Origin: Acidovorax soli
GTDB lineage: Bacteria; Pseudomonadota; Gammaproteobacteria; Burkholderiales; Burkholderiaceae_C
Length of the DNA: 64,000 nt
Direction of reading: 5' to 3'
Assembly: GCF_014207955.1 (NCBI RefSeq)
Contig: NZ_JACHLK010000007.1
Span: forward strand, 310,001-374,000
Shown here: one piece after another, positions 44,910 through 53,306 of the stretch
Numbering within the stretch: position 1 is the first letter of the stretch
Layout of the letters: every line of letters starts with the position of its first letter
The notes under the pieces: generated by a model
What the model was told of the DNA's origin: nothing
Database searches by the model: none
Seen by the model: the letters and a program-made list of their open reading frames with translations, nothing else
Program-made: the position numbers and the translations under genes

Positions 44910-46527
44910 TGCCGGGGATGGCGTTGATGAGTTCGCGCGTGTAGTCGCTGCCGGGCGAAAGGAACACGTCCCGCACGCGCCCCGCGTCCACCTGGCGGCC
45001 GGCGTGCAGCACCGAAACGGTGTCCGCGATCTGGCGCACCACGGCCAGGTCGTGCGAGATGAAGAGGTAGGTCAGCGCGAGGTCGCGCTGCAGCTGTTCG
45101 AGCAGCGCGAGGATCTGCGCTTGCACGCTCACATCCAGGGCCGAGACGGCCTCGTCGAGCACCAGCACCTGCGGGCCCAGGATGAGCGCACGCGCAATCG
45201 CCACGCGCTGGCGCTGCCCGCCCGAGAGCGCGCGCGGCGGGCGCTGCAGCACGGCCGGCGGCAGGCCCACGCGGGCCAGGATGTCATGCACGCGGCGCTC
45301 GCGCTCAGGCCGTGCAATGGGCTCGTAGTTGAGCAGCGGCTCCTCGATGATCTGGTAGACCGTCTGGCGCGGGTCCAGCGAGCTGAAGGGGTTCTGGTGC
45401 ACCAGCTGGATGCGCCGTCGCGCCTGGCGCAGCGCCTCGCCGCGCAGCGTGGCCAGGTCCACCCCTTCGACGAGGATGCGGCCCGCCGTGGGCCGCGCAA
45501 AGCCCACCACATCGCGGATGGTGGTGGTCTTGCCCGAGCCCGACTCGCCCACCAGCGCATGCGTGGTGCCGCGCCGCACCTGGAAGCTCACGCCATCCAC
45601 CGCGCGGAAGGGCTGGCGTTGCCCCGCCACGGGGAACTCGTGCACCAGGCCTTCCACGGCAATGGCGATGTCCTGTGCCGAGCCATCCTGCTGCATGGGG
45701 GCGGGGCGGAAGAGGCCGCCCGACAGCGAAGGTGCATCCGCCAGCAACTGGCGTGTGTAGGCGCTGCCGGGGCGGCGCAGCAGGCCCTGCGTGGGGCCCT
45801 GCTCCTGGATGCGGCCGCCTTGCATCACGACGAGCCGGTCAGCCCGGTCGGCGGCCACACCCAGGTCGTGCGTGACCAGCAGCACGGCCGTGCCGTCCTC
45901 GCGGCGCAGCCCGTCGATCAGGTCCAGGATGCGCCGCTGCACCGTCACGTCCAGCGCGCTCGTGGGTTCGTCGGCAATGATGAGGGCCGGGCGCAGCGCG
46001 ATGGCGATGGCGATCAGCACGCGCTGGCGCATGCCGCCCGAGAGCTCGTGCGGGTACTGGCGCGCGCGCAGCGCGGGCTGGGACAGGCCCACGCGTTCGA
46101 GCAACTCCAGCACACGCACCTGGATGGCCTGGCGGTCGCCATAGCGGTGGATGCGCAGGATCTCGCCCACCTGCTCGCCCACCGTGCGCACGGGGTTGAG
46201 CGAGCTGGTCGGGTCCTGCGGGATCAGGCTCACCACGCGGCCCCGGATGCTGTCCAGGCGCTCGGGCGACCAGCCCGCGATGTCGGTGCCGTTCAGGCGG
46301 ATGGCGCCGTGTTCGAGCACGCCGTTGTCGGCCAGCAGGCCGATCACGGCCTGGGCCGTGGTGGTCTTGCCCGAGCCCGACTCGCCCACCAGGGCGACGA
46401 CCTCGCCGGGCGCAATGGAGAACGACACGCCGTGCACCACACGCTGGGCCTGTTGCTGCCGGTCGCGGTAGGCGATGGCCAGGTCTTCGACTTCGAGCAC
46501 AGGGGACTTGGCGGGAAGGCTGCTCAT
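44815..46527 (-). CDS. Dipeptide/oligopeptide-type ABC transporter, double ATP-binding protein
   Basis: This 570-residue fusion carries two ATPase units of the DppD/DppF type. Unit one: GESGSGKTTTAQ, signature LSGGMRQRV, ALIIADEPTSALD. Unit two: [34 protein letters not shown], where the second Walker B has Ala after Glu in place of Pro. It energises the two permeases encoded just upstream. The start at 46527 overlaps the permease stop (ATGA). The C-terminus overlaps the monooxygenase gene. Confidence 0.92.
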   Translation of the reverse strand: MSSLPAKSPVLEVEDLAIAYRDRQQQAQRVVHGVSFSIAPGEVVALVGESGSGKTTTAQAVIGLLADNGVLEHGAIRLNGTDIAGWSPERLDSIRGRVVSLIPQDPTSSLNPVRTVGEQVGEILRIHRYGDRQAIQVRVLELLERVGLSQPALRARQYPHELSGGMRQRVLIAIAIALRPALIIADEPTSALDVTVQRRILDLIDGLRREDGTAVLLVTHDLGVAADRADRLVVMQGGRIQEQGPTQGLLRRPGSAYTRQLLADAPSLSGGLFRPAPMQQDGSAQDIAIAVEGLVHEFPVAGQRQPFRAVDGVSFQVRRGTTHALVGESGSGKTTTIRDVVGFARPTAGRILVEGVDLATLRGEALRQARRRIQLVHQNPFSSLDPRQTVYQIIEEPLLNYEPIARPERERRVHDILARVGLPPAVLQRPPRALSGGQRQRVAIARALILGPQVLVLDEAVSALDVSVQAQILALLEQLQRDLALTYLFISHDLAVVRQIADTVSVLHAGRQVDAGRVRDVFLSPGSDYTRELINAIPGNAAPRNNDHAFPNIPDQISDPETPGLLQQAA

Positions 46528-47465
46528 GGCCGGCCTTTCGCAATCGCCGCGCTGATGCGGTTGGCCGAGAGCACCACGGCCACCACCACCACACCGGGCA
46601 CCGTGGTGAGCCACCAGGCGGTGGAAATGTAGTTGCGCCCCTCGGCGATCAAGAGGCCCCACTCGGGCGTGGGCGGCGGCGCGCCGTAGCCCAGAAAGCC
46701 CAGCGTGGAGATGGACAGGATGGCCGAGCCGAACTGCAGCGCCGCCATGGCGATCACCGAGGTCAGCGAGTTGGGCAGCACATGGCGCCACAGCACGGCG
46801 GCAAAGCGCCCGCCGCTGCCGAATGCGGCCTCCACGTACTCGGTACGCCGCACGCGCACCACCTCCGAGCGCACCAGCCGCGCGAAGGTTGCCACCGAGG
46901 CCACGCCCACGGCAATGGCCGCGTTGATGGTGCCAAAGCCCAGGATGATGATGATGGACAGCGACAGCAGCAGCGGGGGCACGGACAACAGCACGTCCAC
47001 CGTGCGCATCAAGGCATCGTCCACCCAGCGGCCCACCGAACCCGCCACCAGGCCCAGCAGCGTGCCCAGCACCAGGCCCACGGCCACGGCCACGAAGGCG
47101 CCCGAGAGCGAATGCACGGCGCCATGCACCAGGCGCGCATAGACGTCGCGGCCCAGCGCATCGGTACCCAGCCAGTGCGCGGCGCTCGGGCCCTGCAGCT
47201 GGTGCCCGGCCGTGCCCTGGATGGGGCTGTGGCCTGTGAACAGGCCCGGTGCCAGCGCCCAGAGGGCAACGAGGGCGATCACCGCCCAGGCCAGCAGCAG
47301 CGTGGTGGGCGTTTTGCGCAGCCGGCGCACGGTGCGGGCGCAGGGCAAGGATTGCCGGGGCGCTGGCGCCGCCGCGGGTGCTGCGGCCACTGGAGCGGGT
47401 GCCTCCGTGCGCTGGGGCGTGCCCAGCAGCAGGCTGGGGTCGGCCGCGTGTGTATGCGTGGTCAT
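46524..47465 (-). CDS. ABC transporter permease, DppC-like
   Basis: This 313-residue permease has a Pro/Ala-rich cytoplasmic N-terminus of about 45 residues, six membrane helices and the motif HWLGTDALGRDVYARLVHGA typical of DppC/OppC. The EAA region is EAAFGSGGRFAAVLWRHVLP. It partners the DppB-like permease. The start at 47465 lies four bases after the neighbouring permease stop. Confidence 0.9.
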   Translation of the reverse strand: MTTHTHAADPSLLLGTPQRTEAPAPVAAAPAAAPAPRQSLPCARTVRRLRKTPTTLLLAWAVIALVALWALAPGLFTGHSPIQGTAGHQLQGPSAAHWLGTDALGRDVYARLVHGAVHSLSGAFVAVAVGLVLGTLLGLVAGSVGRWVDDALMRTVDVLLSVPPLLLSLSIIIILGFGTINAAIAVGVASVATFARLVRSEVVRVRRTEYVEAAFGSGGRFAAVLWRHVLPNSLTSVIAMAALQFGSAILSISTLGFLGYGAPPPTPEWGLLIAEGRNYISTAWWLTTVPGVVVVAVVLSANRISAAIAKGRP

Positions 47466-47469
47466 GGGG

Positions 47470-48411
47470 TCAGGTTCCGGGAGAATGGCGCAGCCGCGGG
47501 TCGAGCACTGGGTAGAGCAGGTCCACGGCCAGGTTGATGAGCACGAAGGCGGTGGCCGAGAACACCACCACGGCCTGCAGCACGGCCGTGTCCTGGTTGC
47601 CCACGGCCTGCTGGGTGAGGCTGCCCAGGCCGTTGAGGCCAAAGACCGCCTCCGTCACCACGGCGCCGGCCAGCAGCTCGCCGAACAGTACGCCCGCGAT
47701 GGTCAGCGTGGGCAGCAGCGCATTGCGCGCCACGTGCTTCCAGAGCACCCACTGGCGCGTGGCACCCTTGGCGCGCGCCACGGCCACGAAGGGCTGGGTG
47801 AGCACCTCGTCGATGTTGCGCAGCAGGATCTGTGCGAGCGGTGCCGAGATCGGGACCGCGAGGGTCAGCGTGGGCAGCACCAGCCCCTCCCAGCGCCCCG
47901 GGTTGATCACGGGGATCCAGCCCAGGCGGAAGGACACGACCTGGATCAGCATGATGCCCAGCCAGAACACCGGCACCGAGACGAACAGCGAGGGCAGCGA
48001 CTGCAGGGCCGAGCGCAGCCAGGAAAGGCGTGCGAGCTGCGCGGCAAACGCCAGCGCCACGGCCAGCAGCAGCGCCGTGGCAAAGCCGAAGCTGGCCAGC
48101 CGCAGCGTGGGCGGCAGGTTGGTGGCCAGCCCCTGGCTGACCGGCACCCCGGCCTGCACCGAATAGCCGAAGTTGCCCGTGAGAAAGCCGGTGAGGCTGT
48201 GCAGGTACTGGCGCCACACGGGCGTGTCGGCCCCATAGGCGGCGCGGATGTCCGCGATCTCCTGCGGGCCCAGGGCGAACTCGGGGCTCAGGAACTTGAT
48301 CAGCACCGCATCGGCCGGCAGCAGCTGCAGCAGGATGAAGGACGCCGTGAAGGCCGCCCAGAGCACCAGCAGGGCCTGGCCGATGCGGCGCGCGAGGTAA
48401 GGCAGGTTCAT
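47470..48411 (-). CDS. ABC transporter permease, DppB-like
   Basis: This 313-residue permease begins MNLPYLARRIGQALLVLWAAFTASF, the standard DppB first helix, followed by the periplasmic loop YGADTPVWRQYLHSLTGFLTGNFGYS. The EAA-like motif is ARAKGATRQWVLWKHVARNALLP. Six helices are visible. It lies 27 bases after the binding-protein gene. Confidence 0.9.
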   Translation of the reverse strand: MNLPYLARRIGQALLVLWAAFTASFILLQLLPADAVLIKFLSPEFALGPQEIADIRAAYGADTPVWRQYLHSLTGFLTGNFGYSVQAGVPVSQGLATNLPPTLRLASFGFATALLLAVALAFAAQLARLSWLRSALQSLPSLFVSVPVFWLGIMLIQVVSFRLGWIPVINPGRWEGLVLPTLTLAVPISAPLAQILLRNIDEVLTQPFVAVARAKGATRQWVLWKHVARNALLPTLTIAGVLFGELLAGAVVTEAVFGLNGLGSLTQQAVGNQDTAVLQAVVVFSATAFVLINLAVDLLYPVLDPRLRHSPGT

Positions 48412-48438
48412 GCAAGGCCTCCGTGCTGTTGCGCCCTA

Positions 48439-50115
48439 TCAGGGCTGCTTGCTCACCCAGGTGCTGTAGAAGCTGGGCCGGCCCACGGCCTCGAAGCCCA
48501 CATCGCGCACCCAGGTGGCGCCGGCGAAGGCCTGGGGCTCCTCGAACACCGGGATCACATAGGCCTGGTCGATCAGGTAGTGCTGCACCTCACCGGCCAG
48601 CGCCAGGCGCCTGGCCGGGTCGGTCTCGGCCGCGATGGCGTCGAGCAGGCCGTTGAGCTTGTCATCGACAAAGGCCTTGACCTTGCCGCTCACCCCGCCC
48701 TTTTGCAGCAACACGTTGCGGTTGGTGGGGTAGTAGTTGCTCTTGATCACGTCGGGATCGGCGCGGCCCACCATGCCGGGCGATACCGGGGTCTTCTCGG
48801 GGTCGAGGTTGTCCACCGTGCGGCTGCCGCTGTCGCCGGCCAGCACATTGAGCTTCACGCCCACCTTGGCCCACTGCTGGGCGATGAGCTGCAGCGTCTC
48901 CTTGTTCTGCGGCTGGGGCAGCGATTCGTAGGCGGCCAGCACCAGTTCCTTGCCGTCCTTCTGGCGCAGGCCGTTGGCGCCCGGGGTCCAGCCGGCCTCG
49001 TCCAGCAGCTTCTTCGCGGCCGCCTCGTCGTAGGCCAGCTTGGCCGACAGGTCCACATAGCCCGCCGCCGTGGAGGCGATGACCGACTTCGCCTGCGGGT
49101 AGTTGGCCGAGAACAGGGTCTGCACGATCTCCTGCGTGTTGGTGGCGTGCAGCAGGGCCTTGCGTACCTTCACGTCGGCCACCAGCGCGTTGTCGGGACG
49201 GAACACCACACTGTTGTTCACGCCGCGCGTGGAGGGCGCGTAGATCTGGAACTTCTGCTCCTGCACGCGCTTTTCGTCATAGGCCTGCACCTGGCGGATG
49301 AAGCCGGCCTGGCCCGCCAGCAGCGCGCCGATGCGCACGCTGTCCTCGGGCGTCACGATGAACTTGACCTCATCGAGCCGCGCGCGGCCCTGGTGGGCCA
49401 GCCTGGCCGGGCCCCAGGCGTACTCCTTGCGCGCCTGCAGGGTGAGCTCCTTGCCCAGGGTCTCGCTGGTGACCACGAAGGGGCCGGAGCCGATGATCTT
49501 GGTCGCGTCGCCCAGTTCCTCGAAGGGGCGTGCCAGCGTGGCCAGCGAAACCAGGCCCGAGCCGATGACCGAGGTGCCCTGCAGAAAGCCCGGCGAAGGT
49601 TTCTTGAAGGTGAACTTCACCGTGAGCGGATCCAGCACCTCGCTTTTTTCGTAGTTGTTGATGACCTCCGAGACGGGCAGCTTGAGTTCCTTGTTGCCCA
49701 GGCCGTAGGTGTCGAAATTCTTCGCCACGGCGGTGGCATCGAGCGGCGTGCCGTCGGAGAAGGTGACCCCCTTGCGCAGCTTGAAGGTGTATTCGGTGGC
49801 CGTGGCGTTCACCTCCCACGACTCGGCGATCCAGGGCTGGATCTCCAGCGTCTTGGGGTCCTGGTAGGTGAGTTTGTCGGTGATCTGGTTGAGCACGCCG
49901 CCGTTGGGGTAGAAGCCCCCGGCCGGCGGGTACAGGTTGGTGTGGGCCTGCTGCTCCAGGTACACCAGGGTGCCGCCCTGCACGGGGCCGTCGCTGGCCG
50001 CAGCCGCGGCTGGCGTGTCCTTCTTGGAGCAGCCGGCCAGCAGCACGCCCAGCGCCAACACCGGGATGCCCACGGCAGCCCAGACCATCGATTTTTTCAG
50101 GGGAAACACGTTCAT
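48439..50115 (-). CDS. ABC transporter substrate-binding lipoprotein, KPN_01854 type
   Basis: The product is a 558-residue SBP of the DppA/OppA class with a lipoprotein signal (VLALGVLLAGC). Mature motifs include QGGTLVYLEQQAHTNLYPP, WIAESWEVNATATEYTFKLRKGVTFSDG and VSPGMVGRADPDVIKSNYYPTNRN. It defines a family found with the CMD and luciferase-like genes that follow. The ligand is unknown. The ATG at 50115 has GAGG only one base away; the GTG two codons later (50109) has GAGG at seven bases and may be the true start. It is the first gene of a seven-gene minus-strand operon. Confidence 0.88.
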   Translation of the reverse strand: MNVFPLKKSMVWAAVGIPVLALGVLLAGCSKKDTPAAAAASDGPVQGGTLVYLEQQAHTNLYPPAGGFYPNGGVLNQITDKLTYQDPKTLEIQPWIAESWEVNATATEYTFKLRKGVTFSDGTPLDATAVAKNFDTYGLGNKELKLPVSEVINNYEKSEVLDPLTVKFTFKKPSPGFLQGTSVIGSGLVSLATLARPFEELGDATKIIGSGPFVVTSETLGKELTLQARKEYAWGPARLAHQGRARLDEVKFIVTPEDSVRIGALLAGQAGFIRQVQAYDEKRVQEQKFQIYAPSTRGVNNSVVFRPDNALVADVKVRKALLHATNTQEIVQTLFSANYPQAKSVIASTAAGYVDLSAKLAYDEAAAKKLLDEAGWTPGANGLRQKDGKELVLAAYESLPQPQNKETLQLIAQQWAKVGVKLNVLAGDSGSRTVDNLDPEKTPVSPGMVGRADPDVIKSNYYPTNRNVLLQKGGVSGKVKAFVDDKLNGLLDAIAAETDPARRLALAGEVQHYLIDQAYVIPVFEEPQAFAGATWVRDVGFEAVGRPSFYSTWVSKQP

Positions 50116-50413
50116 ACCTCGCGCCGCGAAAGGCGTCCAAAAATGCGTTCACAACTCCCGGCTGCCGCCCTCGGCGCAGACCCGGTCCACGCAATTCATG
50201 GTATCGGCGCTACATAAACGCATTGGTATAAAAAGTAGCATCGTTATTTGAAAACCGCGCGTGGGCGTGACCGCACCGCATATCCGGAATGCGCATAAGC
50301 GCGCGCGGTTTTGTCGCTTCCCAGGCGGCGGTGCGGCGCCGAACAATGGCCCGAACGTCCGTGATCCGCGCTCCGTCTGCCGCGGCACGCACGCACCGGA
50401 GAACCGACCCGCC
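50116..50413. promoter_or_regulatory. Divergent control region between the KPN-type operon and osmC
   Basis: These 298 bases hold no gene. The stretch 50200-50260 is AT-rich, with GGTAT repeated (GGTATCGG, GGTATAAAAAG) and imperfect inverted AACGCAT/ATCGTT arms. On the minus strand TTCAAA and TATACC at 16-base spacing could be a promoter for the ABC operon. No clear terminator or operator consensus is seen. The osmC start has no strong ribosome site. Confidence 0.35.
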
Positions 50414-50980
50414 ATGAGCCATCTGAACGATTACCTCGCCGAGAAACGCGCTGCCGTGCTGGCGCGCCAGGCCGCCATCGACGCGGGCACGGCCCAGCCC
50501 GCCGCCCTGAAGGCGCGCGTGAGCGCCGAGGGCCGCAGCGGCGTGCGCCGCCTGCGCATCCGCGACCACCAGGTCATCAGCGACAGCCCGCCCGATTTCG
50601 CGGGCTACAACCTGGGACCGAGCTCGCCGGAGCTGCAGCTCGGCGTGCTGGGCACCTGCGTCACGCACATCTTCCTGATCCAGGCGGCCGAGCGCCAGGT
50701 GCCGCTCGAAAGCCTGGAGGTCGAGGTCACCGGCATCATCGACCCGCGCGGCGGCAAGCCCGGCCACGAGGCCACGCCCATCTGGCCGCATGAGATCGCC
50801 TACACGGTGCACATCGACTCGCCCGCGAGCCGCGCCGACATCGACGCCCTGTTCGAGGCGGTGGAGCGCAACTGCCCTATCCTGAACCTGCTGCGCAATC
50901 CGCAGGCCATCCGTGCCGGGGTGCAGCTCACCAATTCCAAGGCCGCGGCGCCCGTGATCGAAGAGGCGGTGGCGGCATGA
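50414..50980 (+). CDS. OsmC-family protein
   Basis: This 188-residue protein has the two conserved OsmC cysteines: Cys82 in GVLGTCVTHIFLIQAAE and Cys154 in ERNCPILNLLR. These form the thiol peroxidase centre of OsmC/Ohr proteins. The N-terminal 35 residues are a helical extension. A role in removing organic peroxides or reactive acyl compounds is plausible. It is divergent from the luciferase/CMD/ABC operon and coupled to the VOC gene, so it may belong to the same system. Confidence 0.85.
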   Translation: MSHLNDYLAEKRAAVLARQAAIDAGTAQPAALKARVSAEGRSGVRRLRIRDHQVISDSPPDFAGYNLGPSSPELQLGVLGTCVTHIFLIQAAERQVPLESLEVEVTGIIDPRGGKPGHEATPIWPHEIAYTVHIDSPASRADIDALFEAVERNCPILNLLRNPQAIRAGVQLTNSKAAAPVIEEAVAA

Positions 50981-51804
50981 GCGCCGGCACTCCCGCCCAG
51001 GTCCTGGCCTTGCCGCTCGACCATGTGGTCATCGCCGTCAACGACCTCGACGCCACCATCGCCGACTACCGCACGCTGGGCTTCAACGTGCTGCGCGGTG
51101 GCGACCACCCCGGCCGGCCCACGCACAACGCCCTGGTGGTGTTTGCCGACGGCAGCTACTTCGAGCTGATCGCGTGGCGCGAGCCGGCGCCCGCCGACCG
51201 CTGGTGGCAACTGTTGCAGCAGCATGGCGAAGGCATCGTGGACTTTGCCCTGCTGCCGCCCGGCACCGCCACCACGGTGGCGGCGGCGCAGGCACGCGGC
51301 CTGGCGCTGAGCGGCCCGCACGACGGCGGCCGTGTGCGGCCCGACGGGGAGCAACTGCGCTGGCAGACCGCGCGCCCGCCCTCGCACGACCTGCCCTTTC
51401 TGTGCGGCGACATCACGCCGCGCGCGCTGCGCGTGCCCGAGGGCGAGGCGCGCGTGCATCCCAACGGCGCCACCGGCGTGGCCAGCCTGTCCATCGCGGT
51501 GCACGACCTGCCCGCCAGCCTGGGCCGCTACCGGGCCCTGCTGGGCGAGCCGCCGCAGGGCGCACCGGCCAGCCATGCCAGCGCCGCGGTGGATCTGCCC
51601 CACAGCGACGTGCAGATCGGCCTGGTGCGTGCCGGTGCCAGCACCCTGGTGCTGGGCGCGCCGCGCAGCGGCGAGGGTGCCCTGGCCCGGCATCTGGCCA
51701 CGCGCGGCGAAGGGCCGTACGCCCTGGTCCTGGCCCGTGGGGCGGAGGGTGCAGCGCCGGTGCTCGATCCGGCCCTGGCGCATGGGGCCCCCATCCGGTT
51801 CTGA
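50977..51804 (+). CDS. VOC-family (glyoxalase-like) protein
   Basis: The product is a 275-residue protein with two vicinal-oxygen-chelate modules. The first begins LDHVVIAVNDLDATIADYRTLGF and contains VVFADGSYFELIAW, where His, Glu and others could bind a metal. The second begins VASLSIAVHDLPASLGRYRALLG and is more degenerate. It could be a dioxygenase, lyase or a non-catalytic binding protein. The ATG overlaps the osmC stop. Its context suggests work on the substrate of the divergent monooxygenase operon. Confidence 0.8.
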   Translation: MSAGTPAQVLALPLDHVVIAVNDLDATIADYRTLGFNVLRGGDHPGRPTHNALVVFADGSYFELIAWREPAPADRWWQLLQQHGEGIVDFALLPPGTATTVAAAQARGLALSGPHDGGRVRPDGEQLRWQTARPPSHDLPFLCGDITPRALRVPEGEARVHPNGATGVASLSIAVHDLPASLGRYRALLGEPPQGAPASHASAAVDLPHSDVQIGLVRAGASTLVLGAPRSGEGALARHLATRGEGPYALVLARGAEGAAPVLDPALAHGAPIRF

Positions 51805-51813
51805 GCGGCCGCC

Positions 51814-51851
51814 TTTCCCGCCTGCCAGTGCTGTGCGGGAAAGCACTGGCA
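51814..51851 (+). other. Two mutually exclusive stem-loops after the VOC gene
   Basis: TTTCCCGC (51814-51821) can pair with GCGGGAAA (51835-51842). TGCCAGTGCT (51823-51832) can pair with AGCACTGGCA (51842-51851). The stems interleave and loops of 0-2 bases forbid both at once, so only one can form. There is no T-run. It may be a transcript end or a switch. Confidence 0.35.
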
Positions 51852-51883
51852 AGCGACTTGCTTGCATTACTGTGCATGCATTC

Positions 51884-51889
51884 GATAAT
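51884..51889 (+). promoter_or_regulatory. -10 box GATAAT seven bases before the phosphatase gene
   Basis: GATAAT (5 of 6 to consensus) with TTGCAT 16 bases upstream. Transcription would begin near 51896, at the ATG (51897), which implies a leaderless message. An ATG at 51888 lies inside this box and is unlikely to be used. Confidence 0.4.
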
Positions 51890-51896
51890 GGACGGG

Positions 51897-52580
51897 ATGA
51901 CCGAACTGATACTGATACGCCACGGCGAGACCGACTGGAACCGTGAGCTGCGCTTCCAGGGCCAGGTGGATGTGCCCCTGAACGCCACAGGCCACGAGCA
52001 GGCGCGCCGCCTGGCCGAGCGCCTGGGGGCCGAGCGCCTGGCCGTGGACCACCTGGTCTGCAGCGACCTCATCCGCACCCGCCAGACCGCGCAGCCCGTG
52101 CTGAACACGCTGCTGCCCGCACTGAACCTCGACGATGTGGTGGACGCCAGCCTGCGCGAGCAGAGCTTCGGCCTGGTCGATGGCATGCGCGTGGACGACA
52201 TCAAGCTGCAGCACGCGGGCGCCTGGGAGAACTGGCTGCGCTTCGACGCCGACGGCGGCATGCCCGGCGGCGAGACCACGCGCCAGTTCCACACCCGCGT
52301 GATGGACGCGGTGCGCCGTCTGGCGCAGCAGTACGCGGGCAAGACCCTGATGGTGGTCACGCACGGCGGTGTGCTCGACATGGTCTGGCGCACGGCGCAG
52401 GGCGTGGGCCTGCATGGCCCGCGCCAGAGCGACATCCCGAATGCCGGTTTCAACCGCGTGCGCCTGAACGGCGACACCATCGAGCTGCTGCATTGGGCCG
52501 ATGTGCGCCACCTGGCGGACCTGCCGCCCCAGCCGGTCTACGACCAGAAGAAGCTGCTGGTGGAGAGCGCCGCAGAGTGA
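51897..52580 (+). CDS. Histidine phosphatase (phosphoglycerate mutase-like)
   Basis: This 227-residue enzyme starts LILIRHGETDWN, with the RHG phosphohistidine motif, followed by RFQGQVDVPLN and the second active-site His in MVVTHGGVLDMVW. It is cofactor-independent in the broad-specificity sense of GpmB/CobC-type phosphatases; the true substrate is unknown. It is preceded by a promoter-like GATAAT that leaves no leader. It converges with the phosphotransfer-like gene, six bases apart. Confidence 0.87.
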   Translation: MTELILIRHGETDWNRELRFQGQVDVPLNATGHEQARRLAERLGAERLAVDHLVCSDLIRTRQTAQPVLNTLLPALNLDDVVDASLREQSFGLVDGMRVDDIKLQHAGAWENWLRFDADGGMPGGETTRQFHTRVMDAVRRLAQQYAGKTLMVVTHGGVLDMVWRTAQGVGLHGPRQSDIPNAGFNRVRLNGDTIELLHWADVRHLADLPPQPVYDQKKLLVESAAE

Positions 52581-52586
52581 GGCGCT

Positions 52587-53285
52587 TCACGCGGGCAGCG
52601 TGATGTCCACCTGCGGTCCGGCCACCTGAACCTGCACGCCCAGGGGCTGCGCCAGTTGCTGCAGGGCCGCCAGGTCCAGCGCCGGAGGCCGCGCCGGGCC
52701 ACCCGCTTCGGGCGGCGCCAGCAGATCCGGGGATGCGGTCGATGTGCCGTCGGCGCACACCCGCACGCCGCGTGCGCCCAGGGGCTCGACCGTGACCCGG
52801 GCGGGCGCCGGGCCGGGCCGTTCGGCCAGGTGGTAGATGGCGGCCAGCACCAGGTACAGCAGGCTGTGCGGTACCTTGTCGTTGCCCTCCCAGCCGGGCG
52901 CGTCGTCGGCCAGGGGCTCCATCTCGGTGCCACGCGCCATGAGCATGGGGCGCGCCAGTTCCACGGCCTCGCGCGCCAGCTCCTGCACGGTGTGGCGGTC
53001 GTTGATCTGCAGATCCCACAGGCGCAGCCGGCGGATGTGGCGCGCAATCTCGGCGAGCTGCTCCTCGATCTGTTCGATGCGCTCCACGGCCTGGTCCGGG
53101 GGCAGATCGCCCTGGCCCAGGCGCCGCTTGAGCAGCATGGTGCCCATGCGCATCACCGACAGCGGGCTGGCCACGTCGTGCCGCAGCACCGGCATGGCGC
53201 GCATCAGCACGGCATGCTGCAGTCCGGCATCCGTGAGCTCCCGGGCGGCACCGGACACCAGGGGGGCGGGCTTTTTGGCAGGCAT
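52587..53285 (-). CDS. Histidine kinase-like / phosphotransfer-like protein of the phytochrome operon
   Basis: The product has 232 residues. Residues 28-100 form a DHp-like two-helix region with a candidate phospho-His in MPVLRHDVASPLSVMRMGTM. The remainder resembles a shrunken ATPase domain (LLYLVLAAIYHLAERPG, then ALDLAALQQLAQPLGVQV) that lacks the Asn of the N-box and the glycine-rich lid. Such proteins (compare ChpT or Spo0B) pass phosphate and do not use ATP. There is no sensor or membrane segment. It follows the response regulator by 21 bases and probably works in the same relay. I do not know a named family for it. Confidence 0.72.
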   Translation of the reverse strand: MPAKKPAPLVSGAARELTDAGLQHAVLMRAMPVLRHDVASPLSVMRMGTMLLKRRLGQGDLPPDQAVERIEQIEEQLAEIARHIRRLRLWDLQINDRHTVQELAREAVELARPMLMARGTEMEPLADDAPGWEGNDKVPHSLLYLVLAAIYHLAERPGPAPARVTVEPLGARGVRVCADGTSTASPDLLAPPEAGGPARPPALDLAALQQLAQPLGVQVQVAGPQVDITLPA

Positions 53286-53306
53286 GTGCGGGGACGGTCC
53301 TTGAAC

